NCBI RefSeq assembly: GCF_900115905.1
Contig: NZ_FOYD01000005.1
Span: 117,103 to 181,102 of the forward strand
Direction of reading: 5' to 3'
Origin: Halopseudomonas formosensis
GTDB taxonomy: Bacteria; Pseudomonadota; Gammaproteobacteria; Pseudomonadales; Pseudomonadaceae
Length of the DNA stretch: 64,000 nucleotides
Made by a program: the position numbers and the translations under genes. Positions 47,819-58,890 of this stretch are shown here, in pieces (positions within the stretch are counted from its first letter, which is position 1; every line of letters begins with the position of its first letter). The notes below the pieces were generated by a model. It worked only from the letters and a program-made list of their open reading frames with translations, did no database searches and was not told the DNA's origin.

Positions 47819-49213
47819 ATGAGCCAAGATCAGACTACCAACCAATCCTGGGGCGGCCGTTTCAGCGAGCCGGTGGACGCCTTTGTTGCCCGGTTCACTG
47901 CTTCGGTCGACTTCGACAAGCGCCTGTACAAGCACGACATCCAGGGCTCCATTGCCCATGCCACCATGCTGGCCAGGGTCGGCGTGCTGAACGATGCCGA
48001 GCGCGACAGCATCATCGATGGCCTGCGCGCCATCCAGGGCGAGATCGAGGCCGGCCAGTTCGACTGGCGGGTGGATCTGGAAGACGTGCACATGAACATC
48101 GAGGCGCGGCTGACCGAGCGCATCGGCATCACCGGCAAGAAGCTGCACACCGGCCGTTCGCGCAATGATCAGGTGGCCACCGACATCCGCCTGTGGCTGC
48201 GCGAGGAGATCGACATCATCGTCGCCGAGCTGGAGCGCCTGCAGCGCGGCCTGCTGGATCAGGCCGAACAGCATGCGGACGTGATCATGCCCGGTTTCAC
48301 CCACCTGCAGACCGCCCAGCCGGTGACCTTCGGTCATCACCTGCTGGCCTGGTTCGAGATGCTCTGCCGCGACCGCGAGCGTCTGCTCGACTGCCGCAAG
48401 CGGGTCAACCGCATGCCGCTGGGCTCGGCGGCGCTGGCCGGTACCACCTACCCCATCGATCGCCAGCTGACCTGTGAGCTGCTGGGCTTCGAGGCGGTAT
48501 CCGGCAACTCCCTGGACGGCGTGTCCGACCGCGACTTTGCCATCGAATTCTGTGCGGCGGCCTCGCTGGCCATGATGCACCTGTCGCGCTTCTCGGAAGA
48601 ACTGGTGCTGTGGACCAGCGCCCAGTTCAACTTCATCGAGCTGCCCGACCGCTTCTGCACCGGCTCCTCCATCATGCCGCAGAAGAAGAACCCGGACGTG
48701 CCCGAACTGGTGCGCGGCAAGTCCGGCCGGGTATACGGCCACCTGATGGGCCTGCTGACCCTGATGAAGAGCCAGCCGCTGGCCTACAACAAGGACAACC
48801 AGGAGGACAAGGAGCCGCTGTTCGACGCCGCCGATACCCTGCGCGACAGTCTGCGCGCCTTCGCCGACATGATTCCGGCGATCCAGCCGCGGGTTGAGGT
48901 GATGCGCGAGGCCGCCCGCCGCGGCTTCTCCACCGCCACCGACCTGGCCGACTACCTGGTGCGCAAGGGCCTGCCGTTCCGCGACTGCCACGAAATCGTC
49001 GGCCACGCGGTGAAGTACGGCGTGGACAGCGGCAAGGACCTGGCCGAGATGAGTCTGGAGGAGCTGCGCCGCTTCAGTGATCAGATCGAGCAGGATGTGT
49101 TCGAGGTGTTGACGCTGGAAGGTTCGGTCAATGCCCGTGACCACATCGGGGGTACCGCTCCTGCACAGGTACGGGCTGCGGTGCAGCGCGGTCGGGAATT
49201 GCTGGGCAACTGA
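47819..49213 (+). CDS. argH: Argininosuccinate lyase
   Basis: Splits argininosuccinate into arginine and fumarate, the last step of arginine synthesis. The 464-residue protein has [31 protein letters not shown] and [19 protein letters not shown]. The family signature [16 protein letters not shown] holds the catalytic serine. The start at 47819 follows a possible -10 TATGCT; the upstream in-frame ATG at 47780 gives no family sequence. It is divergently placed from algZ, the usual pseudomonad order. Confidence 0.96.
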   Translation: MSQDQTTNQSWGGRFSEPVDAFVARFTASVDFDKRLYKHDIQGSIAHATMLARVGVLNDAERDSIIDGLRAIQGEIEAGQFDWRVDLEDVHMNIEARLTERIGITGKKLHTGRSRNDQVATDIRLWLREEIDIIVAELERLQRGLLDQAEQHADVIMPGFTHLQTAQPVTFGHHLLAWFEMLCRDRERLLDCRKRVNRMPLGSAALAGTTYPIDRQLTCELLGFEAVSGNSLDGVSDRDFAIEFCAAASLAMMHLSRFSEELVLWTSAQFNFIELPDRFCTGSSIMPQKKNPDVPELVRGKSGRVYGHLMGLLTLMKSQPLAYNKDNQEDKEPLFDAADTLRDSLRAFADMIPAIQPRVEVMREAARRGFSTATDLADYLVRKGLPFRDCHEIVGHAVKYGVDSGKDLAEMSLEELRRFSDQIEQDVFEVLTLEGSVNARDHIGGTAPAQVRAAVQRGRELLGN

Positions 49214-49215
49214 CC

Positions 49216-49431
49216 ATGAGCCAGCCTGTACAACGCCCCCGTTATCGTGTCAGCGCCGACCGCCGGTCGGCGGTGCGCCGGGTGCGCTATGTGGAAACCA
49301 GTCACCCCGAGCGAGGTGACTGCACCCTGTGCCAACTGGATGAGCTGGCACAGGGTGAACATGACCCGGCGGAAAACTACCGCGCCGAACTGACCGACAG
49401 CTCGAAGCTGCCGGTACCCTCATCGCCATAG
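49216..49431 (+). CDS. Doubtful small ORF after argH
   Basis: A 71-residue frame starting 2 bp after the argH stop, with a CTLC motif (DCTLCQLDELAQG). Its end overlaps the convergent lipoprotein gene by 55 bp. A 12-bp perfect hairpin (49323-49334 with 49346-49357) lies inside it and may be its real content, as an RNA structure ending argH transcripts. There is no clear SD and no family. Confidence 0.25.
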   Translation: MSQPVQRPRYRVSADRRSAVRRVRYVETSHPERGDCTLCQLDELAQGEHDPAENYRAELTDSSKLPVPSSP

Positions 49432-50729
49432 CTGCCACTGGTCAACTGATATTCGCCTGCATCCAGCCACAGCTCCAGCTGTGCGTTGGTGCCGCCGGCG
49501 CTGTCGTCATCCTGTTCCTCCAGTCCCTGCCCTTCGAGGCCGAGCATGGCATCGAACTGGGAGGAGCTGAGGGTGACCCGATAATGCCCGGGCTCGCTGA
49601 TGGTCAGCACGCTGGTGACCGGGCCGCCCGAGGTCAGCCGACCGATGCGGCTTTCACCGGGAGCAATGTTGCCTTCGAGCATCTGCGCCTCGCCGAGTTC
49701 GGCCTGCAGGGTGAACATGCCTTCCCCGTTGCTGTAGCTGTTGGCCTTGATCCGGTAGGTACCCGGCTCGACCACGGTGCTGATAAGGGCATCCACACCG
49801 CCACCGCTGTCATCGTCACTGACGTTGGTTCCCGGTCCGCTCAGTTCCAGCATGCTGTCCAGATCACCGGAGCGCATGCTCAGGCGCAGCAGTCCGCGCT
49901 GCTCCACGGTCAGGGTGTAGGTCTGGGGCTGGCCCATCATCATGCCGGTGTACTCCTCACCCGGCGTCAGCTCGGCGCCATCGGCGAGGTTGACGCCCTC
50001 CGGCAGCTCCCAGGCCTTGATGCTGAGGCTGTAGACGCCCTCATCGGTCGAGTCGATGCCGCCCGCGATCAGCTGGTAGCTGCCTTCCTGCAGGGTGGCC
50101 AGCAGCCGCGCATCGGTGCCGCCGCCGCTGTCATCATCGGTCTGGTTGACGCCCTTGCCGCGCAGCTTGAGCACGGCGTCGAACTCGCCGGAACGCAGCA
50201 CTATTTCATACGGCCCGCTCTCGCTCACCTTGAAGGTATAGCGGTTGCCGCCGCTGCTGGTCTTGGGCTGCAGCTGGCCGAGGATGTCCGCCCCGGCTTC
50301 CAGCTCGCCGCCATTGACCGCTTCGGCTGTGTTCAGCTCCAGGCGGAAGGGACCGAAATCCCTGGCGCTGCCCGCGCTGATCGCCAGACGGTAGACGCCG
50401 TCCTCTTCCGGTTGCAGGAACAGCTGCTCGGTTCGCGGGCCGTCAATCAGCTGATTGTCGCCGGACAACAGGGTGAGCTTCGGCTGCTGCAGACTGCCGC
50501 TGCTGGTGACCCGATACAGGGTGCCGCCCTTGAGCTGCAGATCAAAGCTCTGGTTGCGGGAGCCGTCATTGAGATTGACCGGACTCTGGCTGGTCAGCTC
50601 ACCGGTAAGGGTTGCTGGCATGTCCTTGACCGGGGCGCTGGAAGCAGTAGCACCCGGTTCGTTACAGCCGGACAGGAGAATCGCCACGCCTGCCAGCGGC
50701 AGGGCTATCGCACGATGGGTGATGCGCAT
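49377..50729 (-). CDS. Lipoprotein built of PPC-like repeats
   Basis: A 450-residue envelope lipoprotein. The signal is MRITHRAIALPLAGVAILLSGC (lipid-attached Cys22), followed by a Ser/Ala linker. About four repeats of 90 residues follow, of the bacterial pre-peptidase C-terminal (PPC) beta-sandwich type. Three of them carry a near-identical Asp/Gly loop: DAVLKLRGKGVNQTDDDSGGGTDA, DSMLELSGPGTNVSDDDSGGGVDA and DAMLGLEGQGLEEQDDDSAGGTNA, which look like calcium sites. No catalytic domain is present. Likely a surface or periplasmic binding protein; the ligand is unknown. SD AGGA precedes ATG 50729. Confidence 0.75.
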   Translation of the reverse strand: MRITHRAIALPLAGVAILLSGCNEPGATASSAPVKDMPATLTGELTSQSPVNLNDGSRNQSFDLQLKGGTLYRVTSSGSLQQPKLTLLSGDNQLIDGPRTEQLFLQPEEDGVYRLAISAGSARDFGPFRLELNTAEAVNGGELEAGADILGQLQPKTSSGGNRYTFKVSESGPYEIVLRSGEFDAVLKLRGKGVNQTDDDSGGGTDARLLATLQEGSYQLIAGGIDSTDEGVYSLSIKAWELPEGVNLADGAELTPGEEYTGMMMGQPQTYTLTVEQRGLLRLSMRSGDLDSMLELSGPGTNVSDDDSGGGVDALISTVVEPGTYRIKANSYSNGEGMFTLQAELGEAQMLEGNIAPGESRIGRLTSGGPVTSVLTISEPGHYRVTLSSSQFDAMLGLEGQGLEEQDDDSAGGTNAQLELWLDAGEYQLTSGSYGDEGTGSFELSVSSAR

Positions 50730-50841
50730 GAAGAATCCTTTTTTATGCTCGTAAGTAGGGAGGCTTGCCCGGAACACCACAGATCGACGAGCCAGCCGAC
50801 AGACTATATTACGAATTGTTTCCCTTGCGCAGTGGTCTGTA

Positions 50842-51939
50842 TCACACCGCCGGCTGCTGCTGGGTGATGCAGTGGATATTGCCACCACCGAGCAATATTT
50901 CCCGCCCCGGCACCATCACTACGCGCCTGTCGGGGAACAACTGCTCGAGTATCTGGCGGGCACTGTCATCCTGCGGATCATCGAACGCCGGTGCGATGAC
51001 GCCGCCGTTGACGATCAGGAAGTTCACATAGGAGCCCGCCAGACGAATCTCCGGACTGCGCGGCTGGGTGCCAGGCAACGGCTCTACCCCTGCGCACTCC
51101 TCCGCCGTGGCATGAATGGGGCCGGGAAGGGGAATGCGGTGCACGGTCAAGGATCGTCCCCGGGCGTCGGTGGCCTGCTCCAGCACGCTCAAGGCCGCCT
51201 GGCAGCGGGCATGGTTGGGGTCCTCCGCATCATCGGTCCACGCCAGCAGCACCTCCCCGGGCTTCACGAAACAGCAGAAGTTGTCCACGTGGCCATCGGT
51301 CTCATCGCTGTAGAGGCCCTGGGGCAGCCAGATGATACGCTCCACCCCGAGATGGTCGCAGAGCGTCTGCTCGATCTCGTGCCGCTGCAGGTGCGGGTTG
51401 CGGTTGGGATTGAGCAGACATTCCTCAGTAGTGATCAGGGTGCCCTCGCCGTCCACATGGATAGCCCCGCCTTCGAGGACGAAGCCTTCGGTGCGGTAAC
51501 GCGGGCAACGCTCCATGCTGAGCACCTTGTCGGCTACCTGATCATCCAGATCCCAGGGGGAGTACAGGCCGCCGTCCAGACCACCCCAGGCGTTGAACAT
51601 CCAGTCCACGCCACGCAGCCCACCCTGGCCGTTGATGACGAAGGTCGGTCCGGTATCCCGAACCCAGGCATCATTGCTGCTGATTTCCACTACCCGGATC
51701 GCCGGATGATCCAGCTGCGCACTGGCATTGGCGTACTGCGCGGCCGAGACTCCGACGGTCACCGGCTCGAAGCCGGCGATCGCCCGGGCCACCTCGGCAA
51801 AGGCGGCCTGCGCCGGCTTGCCGGCAAGGCGCCAGTTGTCCGGCCGCTCGGGCCAGAGCATCCAGGTCTGACTGTGGGGCGCCCACTCCGCGGGCATGTA
51901 GAAACCGTCGGCGCGGGGTGTGCTGTGCAGGGTGTACAT
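50842..51939 (-). CDS. aguA: Agmatine deiminase
   Basis: Converts agmatine to N-carbamoylputrescine and ammonia. The 365-residue guanidine-modifying enzyme has [38 protein letters not shown] and [30 protein letters not shown]. The catalytic cysteine is in [15 protein letters not shown] (Cys357). It lies 3 bp downstream of aguB in the same operon, together making putrescine from arginine-derived agmatine. The TetR-type aguR repressor known in P. aeruginosa is not adjacent here. Confidence 0.95.
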   Translation of the reverse strand: MYTLHSTPRADGFYMPAEWAPHSQTWMLWPERPDNWRLAGKPAQAAFAEVARAIAGFEPVTVGVSAAQYANASAQLDHPAIRVVEISSNDAWVRDTGPTFVINGQGGLRGVDWMFNAWGGLDGGLYSPWDLDDQVADKVLSMERCPRYRTEGFVLEGGAIHVDGEGTLITTEECLLNPNRNPHLQRHEIEQTLCDHLGVERIIWLPQGLYSDETDGHVDNFCCFVKPGEVLLAWTDDAEDPNHARCQAALSVLEQATDARGRSLTVHRIPLPGPIHATAEECAGVEPLPGTQPRSPEIRLAGSYVNFLIVNGGVIAPAFDDPQDDSARQILEQLFPDRRVVMVPGREILLGGGNIHCITQQQPAV

Positions 51940-51942
51940 GAA

Positions 51943-52821
<879 letters not shown>

Positions 52822-53002
52822 GGCGTTCTCCGGTGAGAGGATTGGTCTGCCAGAGCATAACCCATAGGCACGGCGGGGGAGGAATCTCTGTTGTCTGGAG
52901 GCGGCGTCAACCCTGCACAGGTAGCCTTTCTCAGTAATAGATGATGCAATGGCATGTGATTTTCGGGCCCACAAGGATGTAGAGGGCAATGATCTGGCAA
53001 CC

Positions 53003-53020
53003 CTTTGTAACGCGACAAAG
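53003..53020 (+). promoter_or_regulatory. Candidate operator CTTTGT-N6-ACAAAG upstream of the WYL-cas operon
   Basis: Perfect 6-bp inverted repeat with a 6-bp centre (AACGCG), 46 bp before the WYL regulator start. It is well placed for autorepression of the whole regulator-cas transcript. The rest of 52822-53065 is non-coding, with no other clear signal. Confidence 0.45.
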
Positions 53021-53065
53021 AAATGCGCTGCCGATCAACCCTTCTCATACAAGCAGGTAAGAAGA

Positions 53066-54088
53066 ATGGAAAATCTGCATCGTCTCTTCACACTGGACAG
53101 CCTGCTACGCAACAGCCGGCGGCCAGTCCCTCTGGATCGAATCCTCGATACCCTTGAGTGCTCTCGCGCTACATTCAAGCGCCTGTTGCAAACGTTGCGA
53201 ACCGTCTACGACGTGCCAATCCATTACAGTCGACAGCAAAAAGGTTATTACTATGACGCCGAGGACAGAGTAAACATCCCAGGGGTGTGGTTCACTCAGA
53301 ACGAGCTCTATGCACTACTCGTTATGCGCCAGCTGCTTGAGCGAAGCCAGCCTGGTGTACTGACTGAACACTTTCAGATCCTGGCCGAGCGCGTTGATAA
53401 ATTACTGACGGCTGGTGGCCAATCGTTACCCATTCTGTCCGATCGAGTGCGCATTGTGCCGCTGGCTCACCAGCAGCTTAACCCTGACCTCTTCCAGACA
53501 GTTGCACGAGCAGTATTTGACCACCAGCGCTTGCGCATCCACTACCGGGACATTCACGGCAACCGGACGGTACGGAAAATATCGCCCCAGCGTCTGGTGT
53601 ACTACCGCGACCACTGGTACCTGGATGCTTACTGTCATAACCGTGCTGCACTGCGTACTTTCTGGCTGGCAGGCATCAGCCAGGCTGACCGCCTGCAGGA
53701 TGAAGCGCACCATCTTCCAGCAAATGAGTTGAACACGGCCGTTGAAGCAGGCTATGGCATTTTCGCAGGAGCTGCTCCACACACTGCCCATCTACACTTT
53801 ACCGGCACCGCTGCCATGCGCGTGAAAGGGGCAGAATGGCATCCATCTCAACGTCAACGCGTGAACCCGGATGGCTCTGTAGAGCTCTGGTTGCCATACA
53901 GCGACAGCCGTGAACTCATCATGGACATTCTACGTTATGGCGCGGATGTAACTGTCCTTGGACCTCCGGAGCTGACGTCCTCGGTTATCCGCAGCTTGGA
54001 AGGAGCGCTCACAAACTATGGATCAGTAGCTCAACAGATGAGCCAGAGATCGAACAATAGTGTCAGTTCAGTCACCACAGGGCAGTGA
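53066..54088 (+). CDS. WYL-domain transcriptional regulator of the cas operon
   Basis: A 340-residue DNA-binding regulator. The N-terminal helix-turn-helix (about 5-60) contains LHRLFTLDSLLRNSRRPVPLDRILDTLECSRATFKRLLQTLR, followed by a short wing (YSRQQKGYYYD). A WYL sensor domain (about 150-235) includes HYRDIHGNRTVRKISPQRLVYYRDHWYLDAYC, with the eponymous WYL. A WCX-like C-terminal part follows. WYL regulators bound to nucleic-acid ligands control several defence operons. It ends 2 bp before the cas3 ATG. The ATG at 53066 has SD GGTAAGAAG. Confidence 0.9.
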   Translation: MENLHRLFTLDSLLRNSRRPVPLDRILDTLECSRATFKRLLQTLRTVYDVPIHYSRQQKGYYYDAEDRVNIPGVWFTQNELYALLVMRQLLERSQPGVLTEHFQILAERVDKLLTAGGQSLPILSDRVRIVPLAHQQLNPDLFQTVARAVFDHQRLRIHYRDIHGNRTVRKISPQRLVYYRDHWYLDAYCHNRAALRTFWLAGISQADRLQDEAHHLPANELNTAVEAGYGIFAGAAPHTAHLHFTGTAAMRVKGAEWHPSQRQRVNPDGSVELWLPYSDSRELIMDILRYGADVTVLGPPELTSSVIRSLEGALTNYGSVAQQMSQRSNNSVSSVTTGQ

Positions 54089-54090
54089 GT

Positions 54091-56778
54091 ATGAAATTCT
54101 CGGAAATGAGCCCGAGCGCACGCATCCTATGGGCAAAAAGCGGGGAACCGACAGGACATGGACTGCTCGCGCACCTTCTGGATGTCGCCGCTGTCGCGGA
54201 AACCCTGCTTGAGCGTGAAACTCCTGCCACGCGCGAGTGGGCTGCGCAGCAATTCGGCATCCCAGCAGCGCAGGTGCCACGCTGGATTGGCGCCTTGGTC
54301 GGGCTTCATGACTTCGGTAAAGGCATTCCAGGTTTTCAGGCAAAGTGGGAAGTTGGGCAACGCCTGGGCATGGAGGCTGGACTGGCATTCCCGGAGCACG
54401 CCTGCACCCACAATCGGCATGATCTGGCCACAGCCAACTTGCTGCGCGCCCCCTTGCAACAACTCATGAGCGGGAGTCTGAGCTGGGTCGCCCAAGCCGT
54501 GCAGGCTGTCAGTGCGCATCACGGTTTTCACTTTTCGAGTACAGAGGTGAATGCCGGAAAACCCTTGGGCGAACCTCCTGAGTGGCGTCGCGCTCGCCAG
54601 GAAATCCTGACAACTTACTGGCAACTCCTGATGCAGGAGCCCGCCTATCAGACTTCCCCCGCATCATCCGCGATGAGCTTGCCCGCTATCAATTGGCTTG
54701 CGGGTCTGACCAGCGCTGCCGACTGGATAGCGTCCAACCCCGAATGGTTTACCCTCGGAGAACGGCATGACGACCTACGGCATTACCATGATGATGCCAG
54801 GCAGAGGGCCACCCAGGCCCTGGATCAAATTGGCTGGCACAAGGCAGCCCCACTCCTGCATGAGCAACTGGCACCCAGCGACTTGCTGGAGCGCATTACC
54901 GGACGCACGGGGCTATCCATGCGTCCCCTGCAGGTGACGGGTGATGCCTTGCTGGAAACTGCCGATGGCCCTGCACTCCTGTTGGTGGAAGCCCCGATGG
55001 GAGAAGGCAAGACCGAGCTGGCGTTGCTCGCTCATCTTCGTCTACAAGCAACCAACCAACATCGCGGCCTTTATGTCGCCTTGCCTACCCAGGCAACCGG
55101 CAACGCCATGTTCAAGCGCGTCCTGACATTCCTCGACAGCTTCCGTGAAGGGCGGCTTGATATCCAGCTCGTACACGGCGGTGCAGTAATGAATGAAGAA
55201 GTGCAGCGTCTGCGGGGTATCAACGATTCAGAACAGGATAGTCTTGCCGCTTCTACTTGGTTCGCTCAGCGACGCCGACCCTTGCTGTCCCATTACGGGG
55301 TGGGCACCGTAGATCAGGCGCTGTTGTCGGTCATCAATGTCAAACATCATTTTGTACGCCTGTGGGGGTTGAGCAACAGGGTAGTCGTTCTGGATGAGGT
55401 GCATGCCTACGATACCTACACTTCCGGTCTGATTGTCACGCTGTTGAGATGGCTCAAGGCACTCGGCAGCTCTGTAGTACTGATGAGCGCCACGTTGCCA
55501 ACCGCCCGCCGCAACGCACTTCTCGCCGCCTGGGGGGTACAACAGAGCACCATTCCCGAAATGGCATATCCACGGGTGATGCTGGCTGACCGTGCCGGCA
55601 TACGAGGAACTCACTTCCCCGCACGCGCTCTTTCGCCGATTCATCTTCTGGCACTGGGTGAGAGCCTCGATGAGCTGGCAGGCAGGGCCATTGAGCTGGT
55701 TGCGGAAGGGGGCTGTGGTGCCATCATTGTGAATACGGTGGAGCGTGCGCAGAACCTGTATCTCGATTTACAAAACCGCCTGAACTCGGGAGGAGAGAGC
55801 ATTCCGATACTCCTGATGCACGCCCGCTTTCCCGCAAACGAGCGCGCCGAGCAGGAGCAAAAAGTCCTGCAGCTATTTGGCCCATCCGGAGAACGCCCGC
55901 ACAAAGCAATACTGATCGCCACTCAAGTAGCCGAACAATCACTGGATATGGACTTCGACTTCATGCTCAGCGACCTGGCACCCGTGGATCTGCTCTTGCA
56001 ACGCGCCGGCCGCCTGCACCGCCACGACAGGCCAAGACCGAAACAGCACACGGACGCCAAACTATGGGTAGCAGGACTGCAACAGGAGCGTCTACCCGAT
56101 CTCAAGGAAACCGCTTGGGGTTACGTTTATGACGCCTACATCCTCGGGCGCACCTGGGCCTTGCTTGGCAAAGAGCTGAACAACGAACAGGGATTGCAAC
56201 TGCCAGGGGACATAGATCGCCTGGTGCAAAGCGTTTACGATGATGGCGAACTACCCAGCGACCTGGAAAGCGCCGCTCGCGACTGTATAGAGACCGGGTT
56301 CTACGGCGAGTATCTGGCCCAGATAAACAACCACCGCCAGCGAGCCCAGAACATTGTCATAAATGAAAACAGCGAACTACAAGACGCTTACCAGGGCAAA
56401 CCGCGTGGTAATGACGAGGGTGATGACGGGGTTGGTCTGCAAAACGTCACCCGCCTGGGGAGTGAGTCCATCACCTTGATACCCGTAGAAGTTGGCGATG
56501 ACGGCTGGCGTATCTACCCGGGAGAGACGCCTTTCCCACCCGGCGAGCCCGACTCCGAAACAGCTAGAAGGCTCTATGCCCGACAAATCCGTGTATCCCG
56601 CACCGCCATAGTCAAATATTTCACCGCAGACGCAGGCAAAGGCTCATCATTTGAGCCTGCACTTCTGCAGAATACCTACGCATTACCATTACAAGATGGG
56701 TGTTGCCGTATCGGCAAACTACTAATACGTCTGGACGGATCCTTGGGTCTTGTATATGAGACCCAGGATCAGGCTTGA
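54091..56778 (+). CDS. cas3: CRISPR-associated nuclease/helicase Cas3 (type I-E)
   Basis: Recruited by Cascade to nick and unwind target DNA. The 895-residue protein has the HD nuclease at residues 20-220: HGLLAHLLDVA (His28, Asp31), LHDFGKG (His73-Asp74) and SAHHG (143-144). The SF2 helicase has Walker A EAPMGEGKTEL (Lys307), DEVH at 435-438, LMSATLP, and VAEQSLDMDFDFMLSDLAPVDLLLQRAGRLHRH. All catalytic motifs appear intact. A GTG at 54085 overlaps the WYL stop; the ATG at 54091 has AGGG at good spacing and is preferred. Confidence 0.95.
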   Translation: MKFSEMSPSARILWAKSGEPTGHGLLAHLLDVAAVAETLLERETPATREWAAQQFGIPAAQVPRWIGALVGLHDFGKGIPGFQAKWEVGQRLGMEAGLAFPEHACTHNRHDLATANLLRAPLQQLMSGSLSWVAQAVQAVSAHHGFHFSSTEVNAGKPLGEPPEWRRARQEILTTYWQLLMQEPAYQTSPASSAMSLPAINWLAGLTSAADWIASNPEWFTLGERHDDLRHYHDDARQRATQALDQIGWHKAAPLLHEQLAPSDLLERITGRTGLSMRPLQVTGDALLETADGPALLLVEAPMGEGKTELALLAHLRLQATNQHRGLYVALPTQATGNAMFKRVLTFLDSFREGRLDIQLVHGGAVMNEEVQRLRGINDSEQDSLAASTWFAQRRRPLLSHYGVGTVDQALLSVINVKHHFVRLWGLSNRVVVLDEVHAYDTYTSGLIVTLLRWLKALGSSVVLMSATLPTARRNALLAAWGVQQSTIPEMAYPRVMLADRAGIRGTHFPARALSPIHLLALGESLDELAGRAIELVAEGGCGAIIVNTVERAQNLYLDLQNRLNSGGESIPILLMHARFPANERAEQEQKVLQLFGPSGERPHKAILIATQVAEQSLDMDFDFMLSDLAPVDLLLQRAGRLHRHDRPRPKQHTDAKLWVAGLQQERLPDLKETAWGYVYDAYILGRTWALLGKELNNEQGLQLPGDIDRLVQSVYDDGELPSDLESAARDCIETGFYGEYLAQINNHRQRAQNIVINENSELQDAYQGKPRGNDEGDDGVGLQNVTRLGSESITLIPVEVGDDGWRIYPGETPFPPGEPDSETARRLYARQIRVSRTAIVKYFTADAGKGSSFEPALLQNTYALPLQDGCCRIGKLLIRLDGSLGLVYETQDQA

Positions 56779-56800
56779 ACACCAAGACAGGGAGAGTTGT

Positions 56801-58336
56801 ATGACACCAAGCTTCAACCTGCTGGACGAGCCCTGGCTGCCAGTACGCCTGCAAGATGGGCAGGTTCAAAACATGGGGTTACTGGAGGTCTTCGCCCGCA
56901 GCAACGACATTACCTCGCTGGCGGAGACGGCGCCCCCCAGCCTTGTGGCCCAGTACCGGCTGTTGCTCGCGATAACGCACCGGGCACTCACGCAAAGGCT
57001 GACTAGATGGACGGATACAGATCGAGCTCAGTGGTACCACAATGGTCTGCCACTGGATGTGATTCAGCATTACCTGGAACACTGGCGCGAGCGCTTCTGG
57101 CTATTTCATCAGGAGCATCCGTTCATGCAGGTGGCGGCACTGGCAGAATCACCGGAAACCAGAGACAAGAAAAAACCCTGGACACAGATTTCGCTGGCAG
57201 CCGCCAGCGGAAACACACCCGTCATGTTCGACCATGCTACGGACACTGCTCCGACAACTATCCGCTCCGCGGAAGCAATCAGAGCTTTACTGGGTTTCCT
57301 TCAGTTTACTCCCGGGGGCTTGGTAAAGGTTCTGCGCGCTTCGGACAAGGCCGGAGCATTAGCTAACAGTGCAGCAGCCTTACCCGTGGGCAACACCTTG
57401 TGTCAGACCCTGATTCTCGCCTTGCATGCCGCTCCCGCTGCTGCTGACGACTTGCCTGCTTGGGAACAGAGCCCGCCAACCATAAAACCGTTGCGAGACT
57501 CCCCCACCCTCGCGACAGGCCCTAATGATCGCTACACCCGCCTGAGCAGAGCAGTGCTGTTCATCAAGGAAGAGGACGACCATATACGCTGGCTGCACTT
57601 TGCCGCCGGTCTTGCTCTGGAAGAGGACACAAATGCGCCTGATCCAATGGCCAGCTACCGTGCCAGCAAGGATAAACTGATACGGTTGACGTTCAATGAG
57701 GGCCGAGCCCTATGGCGCGATCTACCCGTATTAGTGCCGACTGGCCGAGGTCAGGCCGCTGCCGTGCTCGATAGCGCCATCAACCTGCATGCTGCCATCA
57801 GCTTTGATGATGTATACCAGCCCGTCCTCGTTGCTGGTCTCTGCAGTGATCAAGCCAAATTGCTACGCTGGCGCGCGGAGCAGATAGCTCTGCCCTGCTC
57901 CTTGATTACCGAGCCAGACAAAGCGCAGTTCCTTGCGCTACAGATCGAAAGATCCGAGTCACTTTTTACCGATCTGCGCATCCTGGCCACCAGCATGTTG
58001 GCCGATACGCTACCCGACTCATCCAGCAAGGATACTCGTACTCGTGCCCGCTCGATCGTGGATGCCGGGCCGTTGGGAACAAGTTACTTCGCAGCCGCTG
58101 AGCGCAAGCTTTCACCTCTCATGGAGCTGATTGCAGGCGGCGACTTCGGCCTGGCCAACAACTACTGGAACACTGCTCTTCGCTCCAGCGCTCAGCAAGC
58201 CTGGCTGGAGCTCAACAAGGTCATGGGGCGCTCTGCCCAAGCCTTACGCGCCATGGCCAGATATGAAGGTCGCTTGCACGCGCTGCTGAACAAGCAGGTT
58301 CCCAGAGAAAAAGAACTGATCGAGACGGAGACGTGA
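56801..58336 (+). CDS. cas8e: Cascade large subunit Cas8e (CasA/Cse1)
   Basis: A 511-residue PAM-reading subunit of type I-E Cascade, which also recruits Cas3. It begins SFNLLDEPWLPVRLQDGQVQNMGLLEVFARSNDITSLAETAPP, the Cse1 signature, and has LLGFLQFTPGGLVKVL and LWRDLPVLVP. A C-terminal four-helix bundle follows (about 380-511). The ATG at 56801 has SD GGGAGAG. The gap to cas3 is 22 bp, and to cse2 one base. Confidence 0.93.
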   Translation: MTPSFNLLDEPWLPVRLQDGQVQNMGLLEVFARSNDITSLAETAPPSLVAQYRLLLAITHRALTQRLTRWTDTDRAQWYHNGLPLDVIQHYLEHWRERFWLFHQEHPFMQVAALAESPETRDKKKPWTQISLAAASGNTPVMFDHATDTAPTTIRSAEAIRALLGFLQFTPGGLVKVLRASDKAGALANSAAALPVGNTLCQTLILALHAAPAAADDLPAWEQSPPTIKPLRDSPTLATGPNDRYTRLSRAVLFIKEEDDHIRWLHFAAGLALEEDTNAPDPMASYRASKDKLIRLTFNEGRALWRDLPVLVPTGRGQAAAVLDSAINLHAAISFDDVYQPVLVAGLCSDQAKLLRWRAEQIALPCSLITEPDKAQFLALQIERSESLFTDLRILATSMLADTLPDSSSKDTRTRARSIVDAGPLGTSYFAAAERKLSPLMELIAGGDFGLANNYWNTALRSSAQQAWLELNKVMGRSAQALRAMARYEGRLHALLNKQVPREKELIETET

Positions 58337-58337
58337 G

Positions 58338-58862
58338 ATGAGCAAACACCCAGCGAGTGAGCACGCTCAACGCTTTCTTTCCCACCTGCAGCGTCTGGAC
58401 AGGGAGGCTTTAGCCAAGTTGCGGCACAGTCTGGCATTCGACCCCGGAACCTATTCACCTGCTTTTCCTTATGTCGAGCGTTTTGTCAGCAAGGAGGCGC
58501 ACGAACGCGATGCGCGACGCCTGGCGCTATATGCAGTGGCGGGCCTGTTTGCTCGCCATCCCAGAACCGGCACGCAAGGATTTGCCAGCGCATTCGCAGA
58601 GCTTTTTCGCCACAGAAAAAGTGAGAGCCTGGAGAAGCGCTTTGTCGCCCTGCTGGCTGCTGATGCGGAGAACATTCACGACTATCTGCGCCAGGCTGTC
58701 AGTCTATTGGCTGCCGACGAGATACCCATGAACCACGCAACGCTACTGGATGACTTGGCGCTGTGGATGAACCCCTGGGCCGATCCGGATCGGCTCGACC
58801 GCCTACGCCAACGTTGGGCGCGCGACTTCTATCGCGTCATTGATACGTCAACTGAATCCTGA
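58338..58862 (+). CDS. cse2: Cascade small subunit Cse2 (Cas11e)
   Basis: A 174-residue helical protein that lines the Cascade belly and stabilises the displaced strand. It matches Cse2 in DREALAKLRHSLAFDPGTYSPAFPYVERFV and LYAVAGLFARHP. RKSESLEKRFVALLAADAENIHDYLRQAVSLLAAD then reads as paired helices, and RLRQRWARDFYR lies at the end. It is packed 1 bp after cas8e and 28 bp before cas7. Confidence 0.92.
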   Translation: MSKHPASEHAQRFLSHLQRLDREALAKLRHSLAFDPGTYSPAFPYVERFVSKEAHERDARRLALYAVAGLFARHPRTGTQGFASAFAELFRHRKSESLEKRFVALLAADAENIHDYLRQAVSLLAADEIPMNHATLLDDLALWMNPWADPDRLDRLRQRWARDFYRVIDTSTES

Positions 58863-58890
58863 ACCTGTCCAATTGAATAAGGAAATCACC

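Noticed and set aside
53003..53020. Transcription terminator for a preceding gene
   Set aside because: The dyad has only 6-bp arms, no T run and no gene ends upstream on that strand; an operator is the better reading.
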